Shown: positions 8,229 through 16,449, numbered from the stretch's first letter. The stretch is DNA of 18,176 nt from RGIG7213 sp045657205 (GCA_045657205.1 JAZOSS010000079.1:1-18176), one strand, 5' to 3'. A program made the numbers and translations. The notes: generated by a model not told the origin, from the letters alone.

Positions 8229-8320
8229 GAAAGTGCGATATGCAACGAATTTATTAAAATCCTGCGTTTGAAAGAATTATATTTCAAAACTTGCACTTTC
8301 TGCTGTTATTATTTCATTCG
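8229..8320 (-). promoter_or_regulatory. Structured 5' leader of the asd operon, possible cis-regulatory RNA
   Basis: Between the predicted transcription start (about 8320) and asd lies a leader with a perfect eight-base inverted repeat: GAAAGTGC (minus, 8300-8293) with GCACTTTC (8236-8229). It encloses a second inverted repeat, TTTGAAA/TTTCAAA, around 8266-8288. The outer right arm ends immediately before the AGAAAGG ribosome binding site. It is far too short for a lysine riboswitch and matches no class I recognise. Regulation is inferred from position and symmetry only. Confidence 0.4.
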
Positions 8321-8326
8321 GGGTTT

Positions 8327-8355
8327 ATTATAACAATTATACTTTGTTTTGTCAA
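8327..8355 (-). promoter_or_regulatory. Sigma-A promoter of the asd operon
   Basis: On the minus strand TTGACA (8355-8350) and TATAAT (8332-8327) are separated by 17 bases, a perfect consensus. Predicted start about 8320. It should drive the six genes down to the terminator at 1640-1671, since the gaps inside the operon are 13 bases or less. Confidence 0.88.
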
Positions 8356-8445
8356 CATAAATTTGAAAAGAATGTGATACTTTTTTGTTTTATTCCTGCA
8401 TTTTTTTATATTATTGCAATTTTAGTGCGTAAAATTTGCAAGAAA

Positions 8446-8490
8446 GTAAAAGCCGACCGCTGACAACAGTTTATGTTATCAGCGGCCGTT
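8446..8490 (-). terminator. Terminator of the YegP-family gene
   Basis: A 14-position stem (8474-8487 with 8455-8468, two non-Watson-Crick positions) with a five-base loop lies 24 bases past the stop on the minus strand and is followed by GGCTTTTACTTT. It lies upstream of the asd promoter, so it insulates the asd operon. Confidence 0.85.
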
Positions 8491-8510
8491 TGTCATTTAA
8501 AATTTTTCAA

Positions 8511-8891
8511 TCAGTCTTCTGCAGGCTCTTCAACAGCAGCATCAACAACATTCTTGCGCACGCTTTCAATGCCGTTAAGACAGCTTGCTTTCGCCTTGTA
8601 GCCTTCGCTTGCGAGGATAGGCTCACCGTTTCTCGCTTTGAGGCGGAAGCGGAATTCACCCGATTTGTCTTCGTAAACTTCAAATTTAGGATGCTTTACA
8701 GCTTCAATATTTTCTACAGTCTGATCTTCAACGTTTGCTATCTGCGCATTTTTAGTTACACTTTCAATGCTGTTTTTGCAGCTTGCAAGAGTTGTGAAAA
8801 CTTCTCCGCCTATGCCGATAGACTCGCCGTTCCCTGCCTTGAGCGCAAATGTGTAGCCGGTTTTCGTTTTGTTAATAACAAACTTTCCCAT
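8511..8891 (-). CDS. YegP/DUF1508 family protein with two tandem repeats
   Basis: A 126-residue protein made of two DUF1508 (YegP) repeats, about residues 3-52 and 69-117. Each has the pattern K/P-K-F-x-I/V, then F-x-L-K-A-x-N-G-E-x-I, then a region ending in A-S-C-x-N-x-I-E-S-V-x-K-N. The cysteines C38 and C104 occupy matching positions. Two repeats are the usual E. coli YegP architecture. The family is small, soluble and structurally known but has no established biochemical role. The gene has its own consensus promoter, a GAAAGGAA ribosome binding site about 9 bases before the ATG, and its own terminator. It may also receive read-through from the metallo-beta-lactamase-fold gene, because no terminator separates them. 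Confidence 0.93.
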   Translation of the reverse strand: MGKFVINKTKTGYTFALKAGNGESIGIGGEVFTTLASCKNSIESVTKNAQIANVEDQTVENIEAVKHPKFEVYEDKSGEFRFRLKARNGEPILASEGYKAKASCLNGIESVRKNVVDAAVEEPAED

Positions 8892-8945
8892 TTTGTATAT
8901 TCCTTTCTTTTAACCCCAAAAAAGGAGTATTATTCCCTATATACA

Positions 8946-8974
8946 ATATTAACATAAAAACCTTGCATTGTCAA
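8946..8974 (-). promoter_or_regulatory. Sigma-A promoter of the YegP-family gene
   Basis: Minus strand TTGACA (8974-8969), 17-base spacer, TAATAT (8951-8946). The -35 box begins about 20 bases after the stop of the upstream gene. The predicted leader is about 50 bases and contains the GAAAGGAA ribosome binding site. Confidence 0.85.
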
Positions 8975-8994
8975 GAGAAAAACAGTAAAACCGC

Positions 8995-10599
8995 TCAATC
9001 TCTCCATTTTTCTCTTATTTCTCGTATCTGTGTCATTAACTTCGTATTATCTTTATTCGGTCTGCCGCGCCTGTCTTTTACCAAAACCAGGAGTTTTTCA
9101 GCTTCGGCAACAAGATCGTTATATATCATTTCGGCACGCGAATTTCCCTTATTTACCGTTTTGCGCTCTATTTCCTTACCTTGTGCATATACGGTCATTA
9201 TTCCCTCTTTGAGGTCGTATTCGGCACCGCTGTACGGCGCTGCCGCTCTGTATCCGTTTTCAGAAATGAGGTTTTTGAAATCTTCACAAGCATCGTCGTC
9301 ACCATGGTTGACGAATATGAATTCGGGTTTGCTTTTAAATCCGTTTACCCAGCGCAAAAGTCCGTCCCTGTCGGCGTGTCCGCTCGTACCGTGAAGTGAG
9401 CATATCTCAGCATTTACCGTTATTTCTTCACCGAAAAGCGTTACTGTTTTTTCGCCGTCAAGAAGTCTTCTTCCCAAAGAACCTTCTGTCTGGTATCCGA
9501 CAAAAAGAATTATACTGTTTGCTCTCCACAGGTTATGCTTTAAATGGTGGCGTATACGTCCCGCCTCGCACATTCCGCTGGCGGAAATGATCACCTTCGG
9601 TTCTTCGTTTATATTTATCGCCTTCGATTCGTCCGCTGTTGTCGATATACGTATACCGTCAAACCAAATCGGGTTTATTCCTTTATTGATAAGTTCAGTT
9701 GTTTCCTCGTCAAAGCATACGGGATTGCACTGCATAAATATTGCAGTTGCTTCCGATGCAAGCGGGCTGTCAACGTAAACGGGAAAACGGTTGTGCCCTT
9801 TGACGAGATTCTTTTGTTTTATCTCTCTTATCGCATAGAGCATCTCCTGCGTTCTTCCCACGGCGAACGACGGTATTATCACGTTTCCGCCGTTGTCAAG
9901 TGCCTTTTGGATATAACCTGCAAGCTCGTACACGACGTTGCTTCTGTCGCCTGTATGAACACGATTGCCGTACGTCGATTCTATAACGAGATAATCCGCT
10001 TCTTCGATCTGTTCGGGATCTTTTATTATACGCTGATTCGTGTTTCCGACGTCACCGCTGAATACTATTTTCTTGCTTACGTCGCCCTCTGTCAGCCACA
10101 GCTCAATACAAGCTGAACCGAGAAGGTGCCCGATATCGGTAAAACGCACCTCAACACCTTCACCGACTTTTATTATCTGTCCGTAATAGCAGGGGCGGAA
10201 GCGTGATATTGCACCCACGGCATCGTTAAGATCATATACCGGCTCGGGTGCGGGAACACCTGCACGTTCAGCCTTTTTAGCTCGCCATTTCGCTTCGTTT
10301 TCCTGGATGTGAGCCGAATCACGGAGCATAATATTACAAAGGTCGCACGTTACGTCCGTTGCGTATATCAAACCCTTAAAACCGTCCTTGTAAAGCTTTG
10401 GAAGCATACCCGAGTGGTCGATGTGTGCATGTGTCAAAAATACCGCTTCAACATCGGACGGGGATATAGGAAGCTCGACATTTTGAAAAACGTCCCTGCC
10501 CTGCTCCATTCCGAAATCGACAAGATAATATTTTCCGTTTACTTCAAGCAACGTACAACTTCCTGTCACTTCGTGAGTCGCACCGATAAACTGTATTTT
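8995..10599 (-). CDS. Beta-CASP metallo-beta-lactamase-fold RNase-like hydrolase
   Basis: A 534-residue MBL-fold protein with an inserted beta-CASP domain and C-terminal RNA-specificity region, related to CPSF73/RNase J-like nucleases. Metal ligands are visible: H58, H60, D62 and H63 in THAHIDHSG, H159 in IGHLLGSA and D184 in FSGDVG. Beta-CASP motif A is ESTYGNR (208-214), motif B lies in SGMCEAGRIRHHL (342-354), and motif C is H409 in TSGHAD. A complete set argues for an active zinc-dependent nuclease; RNA as substrate is inferred from family. The frame reaches back to 10632, but GGAGG lies 8 bases before the ATG at 10599, giving the typical M-K-I-x-F-x-G-A start; the ATG two codons earlier is too close to that site. 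Single gene with its own promoter. Confidence 0.92.
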   Translation of the reverse strand, partial: KIQFIGATHEVTGSCTLLEVNGKYYLVDFGMEQGRDVFQNVELPISPSDVEAVFLTHAHIDHSGMLPKLYKDGFKGLIYATDVTCDLCNIMLRDSAHIQENEAKWRAKKAERAGVPAPEPVYDLNDAVGAISRFRPCYYGQIIKVGEGVEVRFTDIGHLLGSACIELWLTEGDVSKKIVFSGDVGNTNQRIIKDPEQIEEADYLVIESTYGNRVHTGDRSNVVYELAGYIQKALDNGGNVIIPSFAVGRTQEMLYAIREIKQKNLVKGHNRFPVYVDSPLASEATAIFMQCNPVCFDEETTELINKGINPIWFDGIRISTTADESKAININEEPKVIISASGMCEAGRIRHHLKHNLWRANSIILFVGYQTEGSLGRRLLDGEKTVTLFGEEITVNAEICSLHGTSGHADRDGLLRWVNGFKSKPEFIFVNHGDDDACEDFKNLISENGYRAAAPYSGAEYDLKEGIMTVYAQGKEIERKTVNKGNSRAEMIYNDLVAEAEKLLVLVKDRRGRPNKDNTKLMTQIREIREKWRD

Positions 10600-10646
10600 C
10601 ATTTGCATTTCCTCCGTTACCAGTAATATCATTTTTTGCTTATATT

Positions 10647-10675
10647 ATTATACCATATAAACACTTCAATGTAAA
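10647..10675 (-). promoter_or_regulatory. Sigma-A promoter of the beta-CASP gene
   Basis: Minus strand TTTACA (10675-10670), 17-base spacer, TATAAT (10652-10647). Just upstream of the -35 box there is an inverted repeat, GTAAAC-AAAAAA-GTTTAC (about 10676-10693), which could be an operator. Confidence 0.83.
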
Positions 10676-10733
10676 GTAAACTTTTTTGTTTACAATATTT
10701 CAATTTTTCACAAAATCTTTATCACAGCGCATA

Positions 10734-10769
10734 TAAAAAACACAGTCGAACCTTTCGTTCGACTGTGTT
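10734..10769 (-). terminator. Terminator of the membrane/propeller protein gene
   Basis: A perfect 12-pair stem (10758-10769 with 10739-10750) with a seven-base loop, followed on the minus strand by TTTTTT. It begins 9 bases past the stop codon. Confidence 0.93.
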
Positions 10770-10777
10770 AAAACTAT

Positions 10778-13060
10778 TTATTTTTGAGAAGGTATTTCGA
10801 GCTCAATAGTAAGTTCAAACTTCGTCTTTTTCTTTGCAGAATATATTGCAGCTTCATCGTCACTAACCTTCTGTATGTAAACGGTATTATTTACATGTGC
10901 AGAAACGCTTCCAACATCATCTGCAACCTTCTGTTTTTCCTTGCCGTTACGGCTGGAATAAAGTGTACCCGTTTCGTCATCACCGACATCAGCCAAGAAG
11001 AGGAGGTAGTCATCATGTGTGATCGTCATTCTTTCGGCATCATCCGCTATCTTCTTGGGTTCGCCAGTTTTCTTTACGTAGCGGAGTGTTTCATCTTCAT
11101 CGATAAAATAGCACTTTTCACCATCGGATGTGATTTCAAATAATGTAACATCACTTGCAATTTCAGTGTATCCTTCCTCGCTGGAACCGCTTCCACGGTA
11201 AAGATCACCGGAACCTTCAAATGAGTTAATTTTAAGGAAATAAACAACTTCTGCGGTAGGTGTTGTTTCAAAGCTGTACACATAATCTTCTATCTTGTGT
11301 GTTTCACATTTACCGTCAAGATAGTAAAGTGTACGATCTTCATTAGCTATGAAATACTGTTCAAGTAAACTTTCCATAGGCAATGTCGCACAATTTGTAC
11401 CACTTGATACTTCGGAGTTATACTTTCTGTATCCCATTGCATCGATTCTGACACCATCTGAAGTTATCTTTTTCTTTTCTCCGCCATTCTCGGAAAAATA
11501 AACATCGTTTCCTTCACCGAAAATCACCTGAGTATGGTCTGTGTTGAGATATAAAGTAGGAAGACTGTTTACATCATTAAGAATCTTGACCGATTCCTTT
11601 CCGTCCTTCTGTACGTAAGCTGCCTTCTTTTCAACGTTATAATAATAAGCAAGTTTAGCTTTGTTTGATATTGCAAGAGGTACAAGTCCGTCGCCGTCTT
11701 CATATTCTTCAGCCTTACCGCCGGAATATGTGAACATTGTAAATTCATACTCGCCGTCTTTCACTTCACATTCAGCATAAGCCACCGTTTTGCCATCAGG
11801 GGATATACATATGTTTGCAACTTTTTCATCTGTGATAGATTCCGCTTTTTCATCTTTAATGACGTAATGGAAAAGTTCCTGTTCTTCCTCGGCTTTGTCA
11901 GTAACAATATAAGCAAGGGCTGTACCCTCGGATGCGAGATATACGTCTTTTATATTGTCTTCTTCGGCAACAGTGAGGAGCTTCTTGCCTGTATATACAT
12001 ACAATACATCCTCTTCTTCGCCGTCAACAACAAACGCTTTGGTTTTGCCGTTAATAGATGTTCTCTCAATAGAAGCTTCACCCTCTACAGTAGATTCTAC
12101 AACCTTACCATCAACAGTAATCAATGTTTCTTCCTTATCGGGATCATATGTCAACGATATAAATTTCTCAGGAATGACATATTTTGTTGCCTTAGGCCAA
12201 GCGGCAATAACTATAATTATGAGAACAAGCAAAAGCAAAGCAGCACCCGCTATAATTCCGATACGCTTGATCAAAGCAGGATTCTCCTTTACAAAACCGC
12301 TTGTTTTATTTACGGTATTCGAAAAGAAATCTTTAACTTTAGTAAAATCAACGTTTGTTGCAGCGCCATCTTCGTCATCGTTGTTTGCTGCAGCCGCTAC
12401 CGTTGCTGCTGTGGCTGTTGCTGCAGCCCCTGCGTAGAAAGCAGCGTTATTCACACCGTCGTTGTTATATGCGCCCATATTATTGTTGTCAACTGCATAA
12501 CCGTTGTTAGGCTGAACTGCGGACTGATTTTTAACCATAGGACCAAACAATTTAAGTGCAACAAAAACGATTATGGGGAAGATAAGCATAATATACATAC
12601 CGAAGCCGGGTCTTACCCCAATTGTAACTCCCCACATTTTTTCGCGTACAACAATTAAAGTTATGAACGAAAAGATCGCAGCAAGAACATTAATGCCGAT
12701 ATAACTAAGCATTGCAATCGTTGAGATCTTGTTTATCAACTTGGTATTCAAAGCGGGGAGAACATTTGCACCTGCAGATGTTGCTTTGAATGCGCCAAAT
12801 AAGCCGAAAAGTATCATAAGAATACTAAGTACGAGGAGAATAATAACTAGGACCGATGTAAATGCAAGAGTGAAAGATGAAGAGTCCGAAAGGTCACTGG
12901 CAGCAGTCATAAACTCGTACCCGTTGACACCCTCTGACATCTTTTCACTCCCATAGCTCGCATAAGCAACCGCATAATTGAAACACATGAGAATGAAGTT
13001 GAACACACCTACAACGAAACATGCAAGTGGGTTCAAAAGTTTTTTGAGATTAATTGACAT
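10778..13060 (-). CDS. Five-helix membrane protein with probable beta-propeller ectodomain, function unknown
   Basis: A 760-residue protein I cannot assign by name. Residues 1-175 hold four likely transmembrane helices (about 10-33, 66-90, 112-137 and 153-172). A low-complexity Asn/Ala-rich linker (about 178-235) follows, then a fifth helix (266-288) ahead of W-P-K. Residues 295-760 are a Glu/Asp/Lys-rich region of short repeats alternating strands such as TLYYLDGK, DVYFSENGGEKKKI, YFIDEDETLRYVKKTGEPKKI and TLYSSRNGKEKQKVADDV. These resemble DUF5050/WD40-like or TolB-type propeller blades, although the blade count is not clear. Topology suggests the propeller is outside the cell. The start has AAAGGA 7 bases upstream and a consensus promoter. 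It is monocistronic, so context gives no role. The domain reading is by pattern only. Confidence 0.8.
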   Translation of the reverse strand: MSINLKKLLNPLACFVVGVFNFILMCFNYAVAYASYGSEKMSEGVNGYEFMTAASDLSDSSSFTLAFTSVLVIILLVLSILMILFGLFGAFKATSAGANVLPALNTKLINKISTIAMLSYIGINVLAAIFSFITLIVVREKMWGVTIGVRPGFGMYIMLIFPIIVFVALKLFGPMVKNQSAVQPNNGYAVDNNNMGAYNNDGVNNAAFYAGAAATATAATVAAAANNDDEDGAATNVDFTKVKDFFSNTVNKTSGFVKENPALIKRIGIIAGAALLLLVLIIIVIAAWPKATKYVIPEKFISLTYDPDKEETLITVDGKVVESTVEGEASIERTSINGKTKAFVVDGEEEDVLYVYTGKKLLTVAEEDNIKDVYLASEGTALAYIVTDKAEEEQELFHYVIKDEKAESITDEKVANICISPDGKTVAYAECEVKDGEYEFTMFTYSGGKAEEYEDGDGLVPLAISNKAKLAYYYNVEKKAAYVQKDGKESVKILNDVNSLPTLYLNTDHTQVIFGEGNDVYFSENGGEKKKITSDGVRIDAMGYRKYNSEVSSGTNCATLPMESLLEQYFIANEDRTLYYLDGKCETHKIEDYVYSFETTPTAEVVYFLKINSFEGSGDLYRGSGSSEEGYTEIASDVTLFEITSDGEKCYFIDEDETLRYVKKTGEPKKIADDAERMTITHDDYLLFLADVGDDETGTLYSSRNGKEKQKVADDVGSVSAHVNNTVYIQKVSDDEAAIYSAKKKTKFELTIELEIPSQK

Positions 13061-13149
13061 GACGTTTTCCTTTCTTTTAGTAAAATAAAAATGAATATTA
13101 GTTAACGAAGGTCAACACTTTTATTGTGCAAAAACCTACATTTTCTCGC

Positions 13150-13178
13150 ATTATAACACATTTTTACTTTAATGTCAA
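13150..13178 (-). promoter_or_regulatory. Sigma-A promoter of the membrane/propeller protein gene
   Basis: Minus strand TTGACA (13178-13173), 17-base spacer, TATAAT (13155-13150): perfect consensus, with a predicted leader of about 80 bases. Confidence 0.9.
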
Positions 13179-13184
13179 CAATTA

Positions 13185-13431
13185 ATTAACTTTTTTTCGC
13201 GTAATACTAATATTTTTCTACTTTTTTCCAAACACATTTTCTATCTCTTCTTATTTTCATCTTTCACAGTTAAGTTTATATATGTTAATACCAACGTCAA
13301 ATTTATTCAAATAAAGATCGCGTAAATTGTGTTTCAGCGAACAAAAGACCAAGAACTTTAAAAAGAACTCACCGTTCTTTGTTCACATTATTAAGTTCTC
13401 AAAATTCAGAATAGCAGTTTTCAAAAAACTA
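13185..13431. other. Divergent intergenic region with nested GAAC/GTTC dyads
   Basis: No gene is seen between the divergent promoters. Three GAAC (13339, 13353, 13365) are followed by three GTTC (13374, 13381, 13395). The inner pair forms a perfect seven-base inverted repeat (13362-13368 with 13374-13380). AGAACTTTAA (13352-13361) pairs with TTAAGTTCT (13391-13399) with one bulge. This lies 30-80 bases upstream of the antiporter promoter. A protein-binding operator or a small hairpin RNA are both possible; the sequence alone does not decide. Confidence 0.4.
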
Positions 13432-13459
13432 TTGATTTTTTATAAAAAAGCTGTATAAT
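13432..13459 (+). promoter_or_regulatory. Sigma-A promoter of the cation/proton antiporter gene
   Basis: TTGATT (13432-13437), 16-base spacer, TATAAT (13454-13459). The predicted leader is about 80 bases and ends with GAAAGAAGG eight bases before the ATG. Confidence 0.78.
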
Positions 13460-13546
13460 GTTTATTTAGCATTTGAAAACAAGGGGCATTATAAAATTAA
13501 CAACTTTAAATGTCCGCAAAATCAATTTTGAAAGAAGGCGTATTTT

Positions 13547-14842
13547 ATGACTCAGACAGCAAGTGTTTTTATGAGTCTTTCCATTGCTTTGCTTTCCGGA
13601 CTTTTATTATCAAGACTTGCGAAGAAAGTAAAGCTTCCTGCGGTTACCGCGTATCTTATCGCCGGTGTTCTCATCGGCCCGTTTCTCCTCGGTTCTTTAA
13701 ACATTTCGGGAATAGGAATTACCTCAGAGCAGATTGAAAGCTTCGGTATCATTTCAGATCTCGCTCTCGGCTTTATTGCTTTTGCTATGGGTAACGAATT
13801 TCGTCTTGCTCAGCTTAAAGAAATAGGCAAGCAAGCTACCGTTATCGGAGTTTTGCAGGCACTGTTCACAACTGTTGTTGTAGATGCTGTGCTGATCGGC
13901 TTACACTTTATTATGCCCGACAAGCTCTCTTTGTCCGCCGCCATTGTCTTGGCATCTGTTGCAACGGCTACCGCACCTGCGGCGACGTTGATGGTCGTTA
14001 AGCAGTACAAGGCAAAAGGACCCGTTACCGACATACTTCTCCCTGTAGTTGCTTTGGACGATGCTGTCGGTCTTGTAGTTTTTGCCGTTTCCTTTGGTAT
14101 TGCAAAGTCTATCAGCACAGGAACGGTTGACGTTCTTTCGGTCATTCTTGAGCCTTTGCTTGAGGTTATTCTCTCCCTTGCTCTCGGATTTGTAGCAGGA
14201 CTTCTCTTCACCATTTGCGAAAGATATTTCCATTCACGTTCAAAAAGAATGGCTGTATCGGTTACGTTCGTTATGATGACGGTCGCTGTGTCGTGTCTTA
14301 AATTTGATATCGGCGGTATTCACATCGGTTTTTCCTCTTTGCTTGCTTGCATGATGCTCGGAACAGTGTTCTGCAATATGTGTGAAGTATCGGAGGAACT
14401 GATGGACAGAGCCGACAGATGGACGACGCCCATTCTCATTCTTTTCTTCATTATCAGCGGTGCGGAGCTTGAGCTTTCGGTATTTACCGACTGGGCTGTC
14501 GTCGTAGCAGGTGTTGTTTACATAATCTCACGTTCTATCGGTAAGTACTTCGGTGCTAACATAAGTGCAAAAATGACGAAATGCGATCCTAACATCGTTA
14601 AGTATCTCGGTATTACGCTGTTACCGCAGGCCGGTGTTGCGCTCGGCATGGCTATTAAAGCAATCGAACTCGGGCCCGACGGCGCTGTTGTAAGAAACAT
14701 TACGCTGTTTGCGGTTCTGATATACGAGATAGTCGGTCCGTATCTGACAAAGATCGCACTTATGAAGGCGGGCGACATCAAAGAAGAAGGCCGTACAAGT
14801 GCAAGAGAAGAACATCTTGCAAAAAAATCGCTGGATAAATAA
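13547..14842 (+). CDS. CPA2-type cation/proton antiporter (Kef/NapA-like), membrane domain only
   Basis: A 431-residue integral membrane protein with about 12 hydrophobic helices over residues 8-405. It has the CPA2 pattern: the N-terminal L-P-x-V-T-A-Y-L-I-A-G-V-L-I-G-P segment (30-45) is the classic Kef/NapA signature. The ion-binding helix reads ALDDAVGLVVF (169-179), with adjacent D171 and D172 as in electrogenic Na+/H+ antiporters such as NapA. A short charged tail replaces the RCK/TrkA-N domain of true Kef channels, so ligand gating of that kind is absent. The likely role is Na+ or K+ exchange for protons in pH and salt homeostasis; ion preference cannot be read from sequence. It has a good ribosome binding site (AGAAGG, 8 bases), its own promoter and a downstream terminator. 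Confidence 0.9.
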   Translation: MTQTASVFMSLSIALLSGLLLSRLAKKVKLPAVTAYLIAGVLIGPFLLGSLNISGIGITSEQIESFGIISDLALGFIAFAMGNEFRLAQLKEIGKQATVIGVLQALFTTVVVDAVLIGLHFIMPDKLSLSAAIVLASVATATAPAATLMVVKQYKAKGPVTDILLPVVALDDAVGLVVFAVSFGIAKSISTGTVDVLSVILEPLLEVILSLALGFVAGLLFTICERYFHSRSKRMAVSVTFVMMTVAVSCLKFDIGGIHIGFSSLLACMMLGTVFCNMCEVSEELMDRADRWTTPILILFFIISGAELELSVFTDWAVVVAGVVYIISRSIGKYFGANISAKMTKCDPNIVKYLGITLLPQAGVALGMAIKAIELGPDGAVVRNITLFAVLIYEIVGPYLTKIALMKAGDIKEEGRTSAREEHLAKKSLDK

Positions 14843-14860
14843 GTTGAATAATTAAAATAA

Positions 14861-14904
14861 AAAAGATACTCTTTTACTTTCAAAGTACGGAGTATCTTTT
14901 TATT
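14861..14904. terminator. Bidirectional terminator between antiporter and acyltransferase genes
   Basis: AAAAGATACTC (14861-14871) pairs perfectly with GAGTATCTTTT (14890-14900). An inner TACTTT/AAAGTA repeat continues the stem. A-run and T-run flanks suit both converging genes, and no other terminator lies between them. Confidence 0.9.
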
Positions 14905-14987
14905 TATTTCGTGTTTTGGAATTTATCACTTTTGTACCAAAGGTCTTTTCTTCCAAATGAACCAACTTCGTATATCACAAAACGATA

Positions 14988-16244
14988 CTAAACCTTTGTA
15001 TCGCACAAGGTGTATCGTTCTTCACCGACAAGGCTTACCGGAATATTGAAATTTTTTAATTGTTGAATGAAAGCATCTACGTACCGTGTACCGCGACCGC
15101 TTTGCATAAAGTTCACGGAAAAATCTTCTCCGACTGTCATAACTTCGATCAAAAGCATATCGGGTGTGGATCTTTCTCCGATATAGGCGTGCAGATCCTC
15201 TACGTATCTGTCCATGCCGCACCAATCCATTTTTCCCACGTAGCTGATACCAAAAGTCTTTCCTTTAATACTTTTTTCGATATACTGCCGCATCGCGAGC
15301 TGTTTTTCCGCAAGGCTCATTCTTTCATCATTTGAAAAAACCGATACCAAACGATTAACTGAGCACAGATCCTTTTCAGGCTCACTTCCGAGGATAATTT
15401 GTCCGCGTACAACGGTATTTTGCAATTCAACAAGGCGGTCTTTTATTCTCAAAGAAAGCTCAACCGGTATATAACTTACCAAACTGTGCCTGTTAAACGG
15501 TGCGTTTATGGCTGCGCGGTATTGATGCTGAACGTGTGCAACAACAGATTTATCGATCTCCTTATCAAGCGCGCACAAGGCACGGAATAACATTACCGAC
15601 AAAAACGAAACAGGGCTTCCGTCAGAAGGATTTGCTACGTCCATCATAGATATCTGCGGAATATGTAAATGATAGGCATAAAGACCTTCATTATCAAACG
15701 CATCGGGATCGAGTGAATAAACCCGATCCGAAGACTTTTCCTGCGTTTCCTTAGCGTTTGTTAAAACAGGTGCTTCGGGAAAAGGATAGGCGTACTCATT
15801 ATCCGAAACAGGATCATTCGGCATTAAGATACGCTTGGAATTCAAGCCATCCGTTCCGTATTTTTCTGAAATATATAGATAAAGCACCGTCATCAGTAAC
15901 GGGCTGATTCCCATACCGTCCGCGATATAGTGACTTGCGTGTAAAATTATTCTTCTCTTTTCACATCCGAACGCAAGCAAATGTCCGTTGCTTTCCTTTG
16001 TTCCCAGCACGACACAGCGGCCGTCTTTAAATACAGGAACAGGCTCTTCATTGAATTGCAGTTGTATATCATTTCCGTTTTTTTCAGGGAAAACACAAAA
16101 ATAAGGATAGCGCTTCATCGCCGAATTGACAGATCTTACAAAGAGATCATAATCAACGTCATCGCGTAATGTAACAACAAGCTTGAATGTGCTTAAAAAG
16201 TCCTCGTTCGCTCCGTATAAAAGAGGGTTGGGCCTAAAATTCAT
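14988..16244 (-). CDS. Condensation-domain-like CoA-dependent acyltransferase
   Basis: A 418-residue protein of the chloramphenicol-acetyltransferase/NRPS-condensation fold. The diagnostic HxxxDG motif is HYIADG (H105, D109, G110), with H105 the expected catalytic base, in the context RIILHASHYIADGMGIS. The N-terminal FKLVVTLRDDVDYDLFVRSVNSAMKRYP part matches the first half of that fold, and K-T-F-G-I-S-Y-V-G-K (near 330) resembles the second-half core. Length fits stand-alone members such as PapA-like or alcohol O-acetyltransferase-like enzymes. No carrier protein, adenylation domain or polyketide synthase is nearby, so a CoA-linked acyl donor and a small-molecule or lipid acceptor are more likely than peptide synthesis. 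Substrates are unknown. GGAG lies 10 bases before the ATG, with its own promoter. Confidence 0.83.
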   Translation of the reverse strand: MNFRPNPLLYGANEDFLSTFKLVVTLRDDVDYDLFVRSVNSAMKRYPYFCVFPEKNGNDIQLQFNEEPVPVFKDGRCVVLGTKESNGHLLAFGCEKRRIILHASHYIADGMGISPLLMTVLYLYISEKYGTDGLNSKRILMPNDPVSDNEYAYPFPEAPVLTNAKETQEKSSDRVYSLDPDAFDNEGLYAYHLHIPQISMMDVANPSDGSPVSFLSVMLFRALCALDKEIDKSVVAHVQHQYRAAINAPFNRHSLVSYIPVELSLRIKDRLVELQNTVVRGQIILGSEPEKDLCSVNRLVSVFSNDERMSLAEKQLAMRQYIEKSIKGKTFGISYVGKMDWCGMDRYVEDLHAYIGERSTPDMLLIEVMTVGEDFSVNFMQSGRGTRYVDAFIQQLKNFNIPVSLVGEERYTLCDTKV

Positions 16245-16301
16245 AAAATTATATCTCCATTATCGTATAAAGAAAAATATTTAATTTTATTTTTCCACCC
16301 A

Positions 16302-16331
16302 ATTATACCAAAATGCTTATTTCTTTGTCAA
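16302..16331 (-). promoter_or_regulatory. Sigma-A promoter of the acyltransferase gene
   Basis: Minus strand TTGACA (16331-16326), 18-base spacer, TATAAT (16307-16302); predicted leader about 50 bases. Immediately upstream, ATGATTTT (16345-16352) and AAAATCAT (16369-16376) form an eight-base inverted repeat with an inner TTTTGGCAAAA. It could be an operator, or the leftover terminator of the decayed gene beside it. Confidence 0.85.
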
Positions 16332-16449
16332 CCCATATTTCAAAATGATTTTTGTTTTGGCAAAATATAAAATCATATATTGCACGTTCGGTTGATAATT
16401 TCGCTTTACTGTGCTGTTCGGTAATTTTCTCTCTTATTTACATTGGAAT

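Noticed and set aside
8208..8326. Lysine riboswitch or T-box in the asd leader
   Set aside because: The leader is about 110 bases, far shorter than a lysine riboswitch, and no T-box sequence or attenuator terminator is present.
11867..12658. Long plus-strand ORF (263 codons) opposite the membrane/propeller gene
   Set aside because: Cys/Tyr/Phe-rich antisense translation; the minus-strand gene has a consensus promoter, ribosome binding site, helices and terminator.
13810..14233. Minus-strand ORFs opposite the antiporter
   Set aside because: They are antisense of a clear membrane transporter, with Thr/Arg/Ser-rich shadow composition.
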